This document shows, in pieces, positions 19,847-32,955 of a DNA stretch of 64,000 nt. The DNA comes from Nepenthes gracilis (lineage: Eukaryota; Streptophyta; Magnoliopsida; Caryophyllales; Nepenthaceae). Both the position numbers and the translations under genes were made by a program. How positions within the stretch are numbered: position 1 is the stretch's first letter; each line of letters starts with the position of its first letter. The notes under the pieces are model-generated. The model made no database searches and was not told where the DNA came from. It worked only from the letters and a program-made list of their open reading frames with translations. The stretch is taken from NCBI GenBank assembly GCA_033239525.1, contig BSYO01000019.1:6391087-6455086 (forward strand), written 5' to 3'.

Positions 19847-20363
19847 ATTCTCCTCGTCCTCAGGGTGCATCTGGATCTGGTTGGTGGTGGCGGCTTTTTG
19901 CATGGGGGGTCGCTCACTGTCGGCGTATGCGGCGGTCAGCCTCCCTTGGCCGTGAGAGTTAAGGGGGTTATGCCGCTCAGGGCTCTCCCTCCGATCGTCC
20001 CAGCTGGATTTCAGCTGCAAACTGCACCCTACTGTCGGAGGCCGCCTGGGCCTCGGCATCGTAGGGTCGGCGGATCTTCTTCTAAGGGCTGCTGCGCGAC
20101 GCCTTCCTCTCCTGGGATGCTGGAGGGGCAGCCCCCATCCAAGGGGTACCTGTCCAGTTGCAGAGGGCCTGGAGTACTAGACTCATGTTGCCCATGTCCG
20201 CGGTTAGGCGGTGGACGTCAGGCTCTAAATGGTTGTCCACGTGGCTTCCCACGGAGGGGTCTTGGTTGTGAGAGATGACGTTTATTGTTGGGGCATTGGC
20301 TTGTACCATTGTATTCACCATTCTTGATACTTTGGAATGAAGGTGAGAAGGAGACGCCAAGCT
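19847..20363 (-). pseudogene. Gypsy (Athila/Tat-like) gag N-terminal fragment
   Basis: Minus strand. It begins 30-40 bases after the primer site and encodes an open block (20360-20082) with MGNMSLVLQALCNWT, then, in another frame, a Pro/Arg-rich block (20059-19823). It is GC-rich compared with its neighbours. The gene is cut off at about 19847, so this is a 5'-end remnant of an element whose body is gone. No zinc knuckle or pol remains. Confidence 0.55.
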
Positions 20364-20381
20364 TCTCGTCCCTTTCCAACA

Positions 20382-20391
20382 AACGGCGCCA
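20382..20391 (-). other. Primer binding site, tRNA-Asp type
   Basis: Minus-strand TGGCGCCGTT directly abutting the LTR end. It complements the 3' end of plant tRNA-Asp, the primer used by Athila and some other gypsy elements. The next bases diverge from the tRNA. Confidence 0.7.
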
Positions 20392-21247
20392 TGTTGCGTC
20401 CGGGGTCTTCGGTTGTCTTACTGATTAGGGAGTGTTCGAGTTCCTAGCCTTTCCAAAGTGTTTGCTGAAGGGTCCGGTCTCCGTCTCTGTTAACATAATG
20501 CCAGCACAACACAATCAATGAACAAGAGGTCAGAGGTCCAGCGGGATTTCTCCTACCAAGGTCACTCCGATGCTCAAGTCAATAAATTTTCACAATGAAC
20601 AAAAATGGGGCGCATACTAAGAGGTGTGCGGAAGTATGGTGTAAATGCGTGGGTGGTGCGTGTATGCTTATGTGGGAGAGTAATGAGCGAGTGGTGGGAG
20701 GCCTGACTCCCTAGGTGCACTGTTGCGGGTGGCTGACTTCCTATTACCTGAGTTGGCTCAGGAGTTTGGATCTGGTGGATAGTTGGTAAGCTTAAGGCTT
20801 GAGACACTGAGTCGATTATCTCAGATCTGATTCCCCCCTCTTTGTTGAAGAAGAGGAATTTTATAGGTCCCCTGATGAGGGGCTTTTGGGCGCGAGAACT
20901 CCTGTTGCTAGGGTTCATTGGTCGCTGATCGCTGTCGATGATTACCGGCGTGTCGGTTGTCATTTTACCGGGTGTTGTCGGCCACGCTTGGTCTCCCCAT
21001 TGAGTTAGGATTGGGCGGCCACCTGAATCGCAACTAGTAGCGTTAACTGCTTCCCTATTGGCTAGTTTCTCCTACTCATTTGCCGCTTTCTGGCAGCTGC
21101 ATTAATGAGCTATAGGAGGTGCTCGTTGGCTGTTGGCTTTGGGTTGCCACGTAGGCGTCCCGTGTTGTTGGGTTGTGACGGCCCATTAGGCGCCTGCTCT
21201 GTGGGCTGTGCCCTGGGTCTTCTTGGGCTTTAGTATTGGACACAACA
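20392..21247 (-). repeat. Gypsy 5' LTR, minus strand
   Basis: About 856 bp. On the minus strand it runs TGTTGTGTCC...ACGCAACA and is followed at once by the tRNA-Asp primer site and gag. It shares the CACTCCGATGCTCAAGTCA block (20565) with the solo LTR at 12273-13308. ORFs within it are not conserved between the two LTRs. Confidence 0.75.
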
Positions 21248-22636
21248 GGTCTGGTAGGTCTGGTTTAATATTTGTATTATTTGGCTCTTTAATTATTACA
21301 TATTGCTATTTAAATTTATTTATAATTATTTATTAGCTACTTGTATTAGAGTCATGATAAGAAGTGTTATAACTAATTAATTTATTTTTATTTTTTTAGA
21401 ATTTTTATAGGTTTATTCTTAATTTCCATTCTATTAAAAAAAAAATTATGATACAAAATATTTTTGACTAAATTATCACGTAAAAGTATATAGAAATGAA
21501 ATAAACCCTTTGGAAATCGGGTTTGTATTAAGACACTTGTAATATAATCAACATGATTAGATTCAGGATTTCATAGAAAATTTAATATTTAAATAATATT
21601 CGATAATATATTATTATTATTTTTAAAATTTTCCATTTTCAGGTTAAACCAATAGATGCCAACAAATAGAAGGAAGAGAAGTTTTCTTGAATAATATAAA
21701 ATTACAAACCGAGAAGAGTGTGATATTTATTTTTAAATAGTAACAATTTTCATTCAAAATGTTATTTTAAAGAGAAATTCTCAAAAAAATCACTTTTAAA
21801 ATAAATAAAGTAATTTTTATTCCAGAAATCTTATAAAAATCTGATTAATATTTCTATAAGTTACTTTGAATATTTTTTAACAAATTATAGTCACTGTTTA
21901 AAAAAAATATCATAAAATCACTTTAGATAAAAATGTAAACTATATATTTGTTGAAAAAACACTGTAAAAACATATATATAAAAAATAAACACCCCAGTAT
22001 TACTTATCTATAAGGATTATATTTCCTTTTGCTCTCTTCTTATTAGGGTTTTAATCGTGTTAAAAAAATAAGAATTTGAAAGTAGATCCTATTAATAAAT
22101 TAAGATTTTATAAAAAATTTTAAAGCGTGTGTGATAATATTTCATTTTTAAAAATAATATCTATATCTTATTGATGTAAATAATTTAATACGAACAGTTT
22201 TATCATGTAGTAAAACCTTATTTGATTGTACTCTATATAGATAAAATCAAACTCAAAACTCTAATAAAAGTTGAATAATCTAGCAAAAAGAATTTATTTC
22301 CTCGAGTAAACTACTCCACAAGAACTTTTACTTAATCATATTTCTTTCTGTAAAAATCTGATCGCGATATGCCTATTTACAGATTGAAAGAAATATATCT
22401 GTTTAATTCAAATTAACGGTTCAAAAATTAATAATAATTAAAGAGTAAAAATTATCAAAATTGCTTCTAAATATCAAATATGTCTGACATATGGGTCAAT
22501 TGTTTCCTTCATAGAATTTAGTGTGAACTGTATTTCGGATCTGAATCAATCATATCAATTTATTAATCGTTAAAATTATCAATTACATCTGATAAGATAT
22601 GATTGTGTTCCGTAACATTAAAAAAACTTTATTTTA
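21248..22636. other. AT-rich DNA, nothing recognised
   Basis: Long homopolymers and no coding or repeat structure that I can name. Confidence 0.4.
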
Positions 22637-22918
22637 TTCTAATTTTATTTTATTATTTTTCCGTAAACTTGATCAATATCTACCACTTGCTTGTACTCCC
22701 TGAAGTTGATTTTCTAGCATGGCCCAACCATCATTAAATTAAAGCTGTATTTTGAAAACTCGAGTTATTAACAAAAATTCTGATTTTATTTTATTATTTT
22801 GCCGTATACCCCATCAATATATGCCACTTGCTTGTGCTCCTTGAAGTTGATTTTCTAGCATGGGCCAACCTTCATTAAATTAAAGCTGTATTGTGAAAGT
22901 TGGGGTTATTAATAAGTT
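22637..22918. repeat. 141-bp tandem duplication
   Basis: Units 22637-22777 and 22778-22918 are the same length and about 85-90% identical. Each contains TTGATTTTCTAGCATGG, CCAACC and CATTAAATTAAAGCTGTATT. Neither unit is coding. Substitutions without indels suggest an old but clean local duplication. Confidence 0.85.
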
Positions 22919-25900
22919 CTCACCGTACAATTCGTTTAGCTTCTAATCATTGACGTTTAGATAATATGATATCTATTTTAGTAGTTTTTGTTTAAATTTT
23001 AAATCGCATCTGTTAGATTTTTTTAATTCAATAAATGAAAATGAAACATATGGGGTATATCTTCCTTAGACAATGTAGCATCTCGAACTGTTTTCTTTTC
23101 TTTTGTTTTGATAATTAACTATATTTTCATATCATATAGATAACTTCAAAATATTAGATAAAGAAGTTTGGACTTATCTAATTTAACAGAGAGGTCAATT
23201 ATAAAAAATAATTTGGCAAAGACGCCGTATAACTATACAGGCATTAGGCATATCTTAAGAACGGTAACATGAGCATGTCAGCGTGGATCATTGGGGTATA
23301 TGGGTAGTTTTTTAAACTTCTGAAATATAACCTTCGTATATTGATTAATTGATGTTGTTATTTCATAAATTCCATGGCCTAATTGCCGCGACAATAATTA
23401 TAGGTTTAGTAGAACAACTATAAATTATAAGCCAACTAAATGACTTCTCATTTGGTGTTTCATTAGTGACATTAAAGTAATAGTAAACTATTTTTTTAAT
23501 GTTTCTGATAATATGACGCTTTGTCTCTTGAACGTCTCAGACACATGAAATTTCAGGTCATCTAACACTCCATACCTCCTATAAGCTCAAGCTCTTTACC
23601 ACCTCGGTTTAGATCTCGGGTTTGAACAATGCATTTAGGTTTGGATCTAATTTCTTAACATTGTTGGACCTTTCAAATTTTCTCCTCAGTTTTTGTTTTC
23701 TTAATTTGATGTTGAAATTTTATTTTAGTTCCAATATTATACTCTCAAAAACTTTGTTTAATCAATTTTTTAGAGAAATTTAAATCTGATATTGTAAAAA
23801 AATTTATATCAAAAGTAATTCTTATAAAAAAAACTATAAATTATAATTTTCGTGTTCTATTAAAAAACAATTCAAAAGTAGGTACCAACCTGACCTTATA
23901 TACCAACCAATGAGAAGTATCAAGGGAGCATGGCCATAGTTCTTGGAGACTGATTTGGTGTAACAAATTAAAGGCAGCATTCATCAAATTTCAAATTATT
24001 CTAAAACATGTCTAAAGTTTTAATTAATCTTCCATTACATATAATCAATCCTCTCATATTCCAAGCTCTATGCCTTTTTATTTATTTATTTATTTTGCTG
24101 ATCCCCAAACTATGAAGCTGATGACTGGTTCTAATCTTGTCAGGAAGCATAGAGATAGAATCAATCAATCTAGCTAGCTTACTTCCATTACAATCAAGCT
24201 GATGTAGGGTGGTCATTGGACAGATAAATAAATTTATAATTATTTATAATAAATATATCAGTAAAGTTGCTCTATATTTTAAAAGTTTATGATCTTAGCC
24301 TTTATGATTAAGGTTTTATATCTTAATATAAGTGTCGTATGATAGAAGACAACAAAAATTTAAAGGCTTAGATGTGTTGTAAGCATATCAAAGCTCATAT
24401 CATAATATAATTTAAACATGATAAAAAAAAGGATTAATAATCAACCCAATAATATTTTAAAAACAAATCATTGGTTTATCACTCAAACTTAGAATAGATA
24501 TATAAGAGTAAGTTTTATCTTTTAAAGAGATAAAAATATTTATTCTTTTTATTTTAATAATTTATTTTTAAATGAATAATTGTGATATAATCATTTTAAA
24601 ACAATTCATTTTTTTTTTAATTTTTTTTTTAAAAATAGCTAAATTATAATTATTTATTAAAAGCTAAATGATCAAAGCTCAGAGAGCAGCAGAAGTCTCT
24701 ATCTCTATAACTATAAAAGATGAAATTTCCTCGGATCCTATGACAAACTACCAAAAAAAGTTATTTTGGATGGAAGAAGATTAACCTCACAATATTTCAA
24801 AACTCTGTCGCAGAGGAGTAATTTTTTTTTAAAAAAGCTCATGGATTCCCACGTTTCCTCAACAAAAGTAAAGAGGTTTGTGGAGAAATTGATAGCCATC
24901 AAGCAGAGATATCAAGTTGCTTCTCCGATGATCTAAATTCGTGGGAGGGAGAGATTAATGATATTCTCTCTTTCCAATAAGATGATATATTCTCTTTCCA
25001 ATAAGTTTCTGTTCAATCACTCAAAACTTAGCCCATTTGAGTAGTAAAAATGGGTATTTTTCGTTTATAATTATACTCAATATTTAAGGCTAGTCATCGT
25101 CGGTGTTTCAATCAATTTCAACATTTTTGCAGTTATTTAGATAATAAGCAGGTAATTTATATTTTCTATTTTGGGTTAGTTATGATCTGTATTTTATTGT
25201 CACCCCACATAAGGAATGTGTTTCCCATTGTTTAAAGTTTTCAAGAGATTTTTTTTTTCAAATTTAATTTTATTGGATTATGGGTCACTCCTATATAAAC
25301 TTATACCCATTTTATGTACCATTTAATTGTTCAAATGAGATCACATGAATACGGTACTAATACAGAAGATTTGATTTTTTTCGTGCATGATCAAGGCTTG
25401 AGGTGTCGATTCCAAAGGGAGAATGCTCGAGTTACTGAATCTAGTAGTTTGGCACTTGAGGCGTACTCGAGGGGGCTTGAGGTGCCGATTCTAGAAGAGG
25501 TGTGTTCGAATGCGGCTCACAGTATAAAAACATGCACACGTGTTTTTAGGGTTGAACCACATGTATTCCTTGAGACCTCAAGCACGCTTGTGAGAGAAAA
25601 AGAAGAAAGGGGAGAAAAAATAAACATTTGAATATTCGGTTGAATTTTAAATCGTGTTTAGATATCTGCCGATCTTGGGAATATTGTTCTTGGATTTGAG
25701 AATTACATTTTATTGATTATTTTTTTTTTCTTTCATATTTTACTCATTATTACTCGATTTATTTGTTACAATTTGTCTAATCCTAATGTTTGTGAAATTT
25801 GTGCAACTCAACAGATTGCATAATAAATGTATTTTAGATGTATTATTCCGTAATTTTTTTCTCTCATTCTAAGAAGATTTTTTACGTAAAAATTGTATCT

Positions 25901-26285
25901 TATTTCATTATTGGTAATTATTATATATTCGTTGTGAATTGTTGATTATTTTCTTATAATTCATATAATCGGATCGTATCCCAACAAATTTATTATCCAC
26001 CAATAACATTCAAGAGTTTTGCACCTCTAACATATGAATTGTAAACAAACACCCCGTGAATTACTTTGTCATTAAATACTTTATGATATATAAATTCAGG
26101 CATGTGGTAGTGAGAATGAAATTCATGAGTCACGAGCTCAGGATTTAAGTTGTTGTTATCAACTCCACTGGACCTGTATATAATATCCATCAATCATTTT
26201 AATAGAAGAGTTGTTAGAAAGGAAGTTCAACAACAATCGCCCTATAGAGATTGCGTTTAATGTCCTTTCTATACATATGATCAAC
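22919..26285. other. AT-rich DNA with LTR-like promoter remnants, no supported gene
   Basis: Mostly AT-rich, unrecognised. Around 25280-25640 there are TATA-like sites (CTATATAAAC near 25292; AGTATAAAAACATG near 25520), CTCGAG-rich repeated phrases (CTTGAGGTG...CGATTC at about 25397 and 25468) and a GA-rich stretch at 25590-25615, as in the LTRs elsewhere in the window. The open frame at 25314-25631 spans these promoter-like repeats and resembles nothing; I treat it as chance. Confidence 0.35.
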
Positions 26286-26469
26286 ATTTGCTATGAAACC
26301 GTTGTCTTTAATCGTCGCTATCTGACGGGTTAGATATAATGTTGATGTCTTTATCATTGGCAATTTGATCGTTGACAATTTGCTATGAAACCGTTGTCTT
26401 TAATCGTCGCTATATGACGGGTTAGATATAATGTTGATGTCTTTATCATGGGCAATTTGATCACTGCAT
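26286..26469. repeat. 92-bp tandem duplication
   Basis: Units 26286-26377 and 26378-26469 are almost identical (a handful of differences) and begin ATTTGCTATGAAACCG. The near identity marks a recent duplication. Not coding. Confidence 0.88.
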
Positions 26470-29400
26470 CTTGCGTATATTTGATATATGCTTAGGAGAT
26501 AATTATTTTATATAGGATGTCTGAATAGATTGAAGATTATTATTTTATGGCTTAATATAATTTTAGTGGATCCTAAGGAATTAATTGTTAAATATTTAAT
26601 TATTATCTAGCCAAATAACTAGATTATCACCAAACTAATTACCCTAATTATATTAGACCTAAATCCTAATTAATGTGAGTGGGTGCCGAATGTGGCGGTG
26701 CTTTGTTGAGTAGCCGCCTGATTTGCTTTTCTTCAACTCTTTTATAATTTCAACATTGCTTATGTAGTTGATGAACATTGTTTAAGAGTGGAAAGTGCTC
26801 AATTATGATTATTTTGCAAAATGATGGAGAATATGTGAAACGTTTTAGATTTTTCTTTTTTTTTTTGAGAAAATTACGTCATATATTATGATAAATGTAA
26901 TTACGCATGTAAATTTAGGGGACTAATTAGTATATTTTAAGATATTTTTTAGGGCTCATTTAGAATATAAATATTGAGTAGAAATATTAATCAATTTATT
27001 GATTATTTGGTAATAATTTAGTATTTTAAAATAAAATCTGAATTTTAAAAACGCTAAATTATTTTGGTTAAATTAAAGTACCAATTGATCAAATAAATTA
27101 AAAAATTTAATATGTATAAATTGGGTATATTTATAAAATAATTATAAGTTAAGTGTGATGTCTAATTATCTCCTAATTAGGATTGATTAAGTTAAATTAA
27201 AATTTTTAAGAAGGACTAAACCCTAGCTCAAAATTCTCTAAATTGAAGCCTAATTTCGGCTTAAATGAACAATTAACTTAATTTTAAACTAATATTACAC
27301 CTCAATGATAATATTCACTACCGAAATTTGGATAAAAGTCAGGTAAATCACGGCTAAAAGTCGGTCCTTCATGGCTGAGAAATGGGGCGCCAAAAACAGG
27401 GGAAGCGCGCGCAATTTGCTTGAAATCGGGCAATGAAACACGTAAATCAACCAATAAAAAGTTCAAAGCATGCCGAGGTAGATTAGTCTAGTTGTCCATA
27501 ACTTTCGGGGACTGAAAACAAAGTATGTGCTACGAATTCGGAGAAGGAAACCCAAAGAGAAAGGAAACCCTAGAAAATAAAGAGAGACGGATTAATACGC
27601 CTTAATCGGTAAGTAATTCCTTAATATTCTTATTATTCCACGATCGAATATAAGTCTCGTATTTTGAATGATCATATTTTTGTGCCAAAACTTCCTTATG
27701 TGATCTAATTTGGGAAATTCAAATATGATGCGACATAGGGGTTAGGGAAAATCCGAGAAATTGGAGGTTTATTTGCAATGTTTGATTCATAAATTTTATT
27801 TTAATAGTTGCATAATCATCATATATGATTATTTCGATAAGTTGTTTGTGTCAAATATTTGCTGATAATTCGAATTTGAGCCAAAAAGGAGAGAAGTCAA
27901 GCGTGCGTGTGTTCTTTGCGAACACTATTCATCAGCGCGGGGGAGTGACTGCAATGCAGGGCAGCTGCTGCATCGTGATGTATTATTTGAATAAGACAGT
28001 TAATTATTTAGTAGTAGAAAAATATTTTGATAATTATTCGAAATAAAGATTTGTTTAAATAATTTTTGAAGGATATATTTTCAATGACTCAATATTAGAA
28101 TAAGTTTTAAGGATATATTTGGGTAAACTAATATAATCAATATTGATTTATTATTTACTAGTTGGTGTTGTAAAAAAATAGCTATAAGAATGCCAATGGC
28201 TAAATTATGATAAATTGATTAGATGACAGATCAAATCTCTCCCCGTGAAATTTGCTATAAAATAATAATTTACACCCTTGACTTTATTAATTGTTTATCA
28301 TGCCTTGTCCTATTATTTCATGTTGACTCATATTTCTATATTATTGATAAATTTTATTTTATGTCATATTCTTGTTATGATCATTGATGATATTTACCTT
28401 AACATATTGAGATGTTGGACTACATGTAATACCTCGGTGCTTTCTTTTTAGGTCGATTGGACCAATGTGTTACTGTATTTATCAATGCTACTTCACTTTA
28501 CTTTGTGAGTACCTCTATATGGGAGGAGTACTTGAGTATTGTTCGATAGATTTGGAGGAATTTACTTGTATGATAAACTCTAAGGTCAGATGGAGATGCT
28601 ATTATTAGACCACTTTAGTAGGGATCAGGTGCACCAATGAATTCATCAAGGATTGAAGCAATTATTGTTTTGGATATATCCACAACGTAGATGAAGATTT
28701 AGAATTTTGTAAGTCCTGATTATTATTATAAAATTGTTGAATGAGTTTAGTGATAGCTTGTATGAAGGATTGTTAGATTGCCCCTTGCTAGTATTTTAAA
28801 ATTTTTTTTCTGGGTTTAGATAAAATATATCAAATAAAATAACCAACCAACCCATGACCTAAAGTTAGTTGTGATTGCAATTGACTTAGAGTCTTGGCAT
28901 CATTATTAAATAATAGAAAAAATCTATTATTAATAGTAATTATTTTTAAAGAAGGAACTTAAACTATGTCAAGGAATTTGAATGAATTCTACGGAATACT
29001 ATTGATTGTAGGATTTGATATTACCTAGAAGGCCCATGTCGCAACTCATACTCATATCCAATAGGCAATATGACTAGGTTATTGAAACGTTATAAGAACT
29101 ATTATAATATTTTATTGATAGGTTTGAAATATCATTTTGGTTAATACTTGTTATGCATTGTGGGAGTTATAGTTTTGTGATTCGGAGGAGTCCTATTGTG
29201 TAAGCAAGGAGTCATGACAACTATGTTTAGGAGAGTAAGAATTAACAGGTCAATTGATCATATGGAAATACTAAATATTGGAAGATGTGAGTTATTGTCA
29301 AATTCAGTAGTTCAAAGGTGATAACCGAGGATTTTATCATTTTACAAGTTACACTTAGGAATACGGAGAGGATTTAAAAGGATAAAAATAGGATATTGTA

Positions 29401-29634
29401 GTTGTGAACATCGAGAAGGAATGGTCGATTCAATCTCAAGCTGAATCCTATACAAGAGCCGAAGACATGCTTAGGTTCCTTAATCAACTTTGCGGTTTAG
29501 ATGAGAGAAACCTTTGAAGAGATATTTTTATGAGGAGTTATTACACCAAACACACGGCACATAGAGGGTAGGAGGATGTACTATGAATTAAGAAAAATAT
29601 TTTTAGAGATTAGATTATAAACATCGAGATACCC
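26470..29634. other. Degenerate retroelement-like DNA
   Basis: AT-rich. A donor-like CGGTAAGTAATTCC at about 27608 follows a GA-rich stretch at 27560-27590, matching the layout of the chromovirus LTRs in this window, and TGTGATGTCTAATT near 27155 could be an LTR start. Further right (28900-29630) it is probably decayed pol leading into the chromodomain relic at 29635, but I could not read motifs reliably. Confidence 0.35.
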
Positions 29635-29925
29635 TTTATGTTTTGATGTTGCAATAGTACGTCCACAAACCATCACATGTTATGAATTATACACACTTCA
29701 AGTTCAATAGGAATTATTATCTAAGGAGAGTTTGAATTGTGTTTTAGATTGTAAGGAGAAAGCTTTGCAGAGTAAGGCTACCTTGATGGTGAAGATCTTA
29801 TGAGATCAATATGAAAGAGAAGTAATATTGCAACTTGAAGAAGATGTAAAGGAAAATATCCGCAATTATTTCAGGATCAAGATACATATCTCAAAGATAA
29901 AATTCTTTTAACGGGAAGAATTATA
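29635..29925 (+). pseudogene. Chromodomain relic of a chromovirus, plus strand
   Basis: The translation shows YVHKPSHVMNY (the segment after 'VFHVSMLRKY') and, in a shifted frame, LMVKIL-stop-DQYEREV followed by LEEDVKE. This is the chromodomain pattern 'LVKVLW.N...EEATWE.EEDM', with the conserved Trp codon turned into TGA. A frameshift leads to QDTYLKDKILL and a stop near 29934. LTR-like sequence starts at about 29922. Confidence 0.65.
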
Positions 29926-30347
29926 ACACTTTAATGTTTCCTTTTTAAGTTAATTGAACTTATAATTAGTAGAGATCATTAGTTTGTAAAATTAATGTGC
30001 ATATTATATCAATTGAATCTGAAACTTTGCATTTGAGCCTAGACTAACGTTATGAAAAGTTTGCACTAGTTGAAATCAAGAAGTGGACCAAATGGTATTT
30101 TAATAATTTATTTAGTAGCAGTAGATATTATTTTTAATATACTATTTTATTAATTAACATTTATGTAAACATGTTAAATATATTTTGATGTAACTATAAC
30201 TTAAAAATTAATATAAATAAGGTTCTAGAAAGTCCTTAAAGTTAAAAGCCCTAAAACGATCCTAATTGGCCAAAAACCTTGAAATACCCTTAAACCTAGC
30301 TATGAGGTGCGCCTCTTGTCTCCCTCATTTAGCTCTCTCTCTCTTAT
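29922..30347 (+). repeat. Start of an LTR (3' LTR of the 29635 relic), interrupted at 30347
   Basis: TATAACACTTTAATG follows the chromodomain end as a TGTAAC-type LTR start would. It is non-coding, ends in a CT-rich stretch (30320-30345) and is interrupted by the large element at 30348. Its continuation should begin at 49158; that join is inferred from the target duplication only. Confidence 0.4.
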
Positions 30348-32955
30348 TGTAATGCTCGAGTTTTTAAATTATATTAATTATAATTAATTAAATTAATATA
30401 ATTAAAATTAAGGTAAAAAATATAAAAATTGAGTTAAAATAGTTAAAATTGGACCGATTAAATCTGGGCTTGATACATGCTTGAATTTGGGCTTGAGCCT
30501 GAGCAGGCTTGACTCATACTCAAGCCCAGAAAATAGTGGCACAACGCCCAAGTCACACCCAAGAGCCGCTCAAGCAGCCGTTGGTAAAATGTGGCTGCCC
30601 GCTGCACGCCTGCTCTGCGCTAGAGCGCTCCCGTCGAGAAAACGTGGCGCTCGAGTCCTACTCCGTTACAAAAGGGACCGTCACGGTCATTTTTGTCATT
30701 TTGGCTGTGATTTTTAGGGCAAGAGAGAGAGAGCCGATGATAAGAGAGTGGAAGAGAGAGAATGTCAAGAAATTCGAATTTGCGGTGACTTAAATTAGGA
30801 TTTAAGCAAATTCAAATCAAGACAAGTACACTCTAAACTCCTTCTTCTCTTGTTGCTATTCTTCATCAAATCTTTTGAGTATTTCTTATTTTGATACTCA
30901 TCCAAGTTATAATTTTGAAGCTAGTATGTTTATATTGAGTATGCATACCAATTTTTCATGATTTTTTATAGTAATTTGGTAAGAACTCATATGTAAACTA
31001 AATATAACGCATATAAATGCTGAATATTGCTCCATTACTACATGCATATCTTAAATTTATTATTTAATGGTCTTGCATGTGATGAATTTTATTTATCTTG
31101 CCATTGCATGTTCTGGATCTACAATTTCATCTTGCATGACCACAAATTTCAGAGAAAATTATTATGCATTTATATTATTAAACTTGGAATTTGTAGAACT
31201 CTCCCTTACTGATTTTTAGAACTTTTGCTGTATTTTAAGCTACCCATGTATTAAACACACATAGTAGCATATAAGAGTGTTAAATAAATAAATATATGTT
31301 TCATATGAATTGGAAATTGTATATACATTGACACATATAGTTTGAGATTTAACATATATAATGATTTCTTTTATAAGCAACTGTTGAAATTCTGTACTAA
31401 GTGCTAAATTCCGAATCAGCTGAATTTCAGTGTCATTTTGCTAAGTTCTAATTTCCATATGTGTTAAGTTTGTACGGCATCTTTGATAGACCTCAAATTT
31501 ATGCCATATATAATCTGTATGAGTTAGAAAAATACATATATTTTAGTAGGTATAGTCTAATGATTTATTTAATTGCTGAATTAATCTAGTTGTTGAATTT
31601 TTTGCATTTAGCAATCAAATTTAGCATTTCATGCCTTCAATTGAATTATAATTAAGTTTATATAAAAGTATAAGTATGAAGTTATGAAATTATGACTGAA
31701 AACTTTACAATATGCTATAAATTATGAATATTTTCTCTAAGAGTAAAAAAATTAAGAAGAACTAAGAAAAGTGTATTGTTTTTACAATATTATAAAATTG
31801 GACCAAAGATCATTTAGTAGGTGGTATATTTTGGCATGTTTTAATATATTATAGAAGTATATCGATTTTCAATTCTATCATACGCGAGGTTTAAGAAGCG
31901 GCGTTTGGGCTGTTTATAGGGTGATATATAGACAACCTACCTCTTAGTTTTGAATTGGTGTGTGTGCCTTTAGTTATGTGAAAATATATATAATATGGTC
32001 TTTGATTGTCCATTCCTTTAGTTGATAAGGTTTACCAACTCTATTCATTAAGGAAAATAAAGAATCAGGCATATTTTAATAACTAAAATTAAGAAGAAAT
32101 ATAATAAGAATAAGTTTAAAAAAGTGCATTAAGTTGGATATATATTTATATGAAATTTTATGGCATATCATTGAATTCTGATACATTGATCCTCCTATGA
32201 TATTTTTAACACAAAGATATGTATACGATCATTATTATACAGTGTCTTGTTGAGGTTTTGGGTCACTTGTTACTGTTTTTCTAACCCTGCCAGATAGATA
32301 CACAAATCCTTGTCAGGTGATTAGGATTGAGGAATTAAGAGGATATGAATAGTTTAGATTATTTTGTTTATGGATGATTCATGTTGTTTAATATTTTTGA
32401 ACAATATTTAATGTACTTGTATTATGTAATTTAGTTTAATTTTGGTTTCAGCCATCAGCTTATGGTGTATTTGGTTTTCAAGCAGCATTTAGATGTTTAG
32501 AGTATTATTTCATGGTATTTAGTATTGGTTAATATATTGGCTAATCTTAGGCGGTTTGTATCTTGTAAGTTTGATGAAATTGGTTGATGTTGTCAAGTTC
32601 GGACAGCAGGTTAAATGTTTATACAATGATACGTAGGTTAGGGGATTACGTTGTTATGGTCTTATGATGGGTTCAACTTGTTTGATAGTAGTTCATAGTT
32701 ACCGGATTATGGCTTATGATATATTGTTGCAAATTTATATACTCTGATTATATTTTTGGATAGGCATTGCTCTTTACGTAAGGTCTAACATCATATTTTT
32801 AGTCGGTTTTGGTGCCACATGGGACATGGCATGTTTGGGTCCTATGTGCATTTTAAATTTATTTATTTATGGTCGATCGAGGTATCAACATACAGTTCGT
32901 ATCTAAAAGTTAATTAAATGATAAATTGCTTTAATACTAATTTGGTTAACATTAA
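30348..32955 (+). repeat. 5' LTR of the host chromovirus (main part)
   Basis: Begins TGTAATGCTCGAG and aligns along its whole length with 46510-49157, including CTCAAGC/CTCGAG-rich U3 (30460-30660), a decayed TATA (TTACAAAAGG at 30666; TTATAAAAGG in the 3' LTR), a GA-rich stretch (30720-30765) and ACAAGTACACTC near 30818. It has no purine tract in front, as expected for a 5' LTR. The last 27 bases lie at 41478-41504 beyond the nested element. Confidence 0.82.

Noticed and set aside
19865..20278. 137-codon plus-strand open frame
   Set aside because: Opposite to the gypsy gag fragment, whose orientation is fixed by the LTR and primer site; GC-rich shadow.
20574..20963. 129-codon minus-strand open frame inside the gypsy LTR
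   Set aside because: Lies wholly within an LTR and is not conserved in the related solo LTR at 12273-13308.
23560..23640. Possible SINE box B (CGGGTTTGAACA near 23618)
   Set aside because: No box A upstream at tRNA spacing; insufficient evidence.
25314..25631. 105-codon plus-strand open frame
   Set aside because: Overlaps promoter-like repeats and a GA-rich stretch; no recognisable domain.
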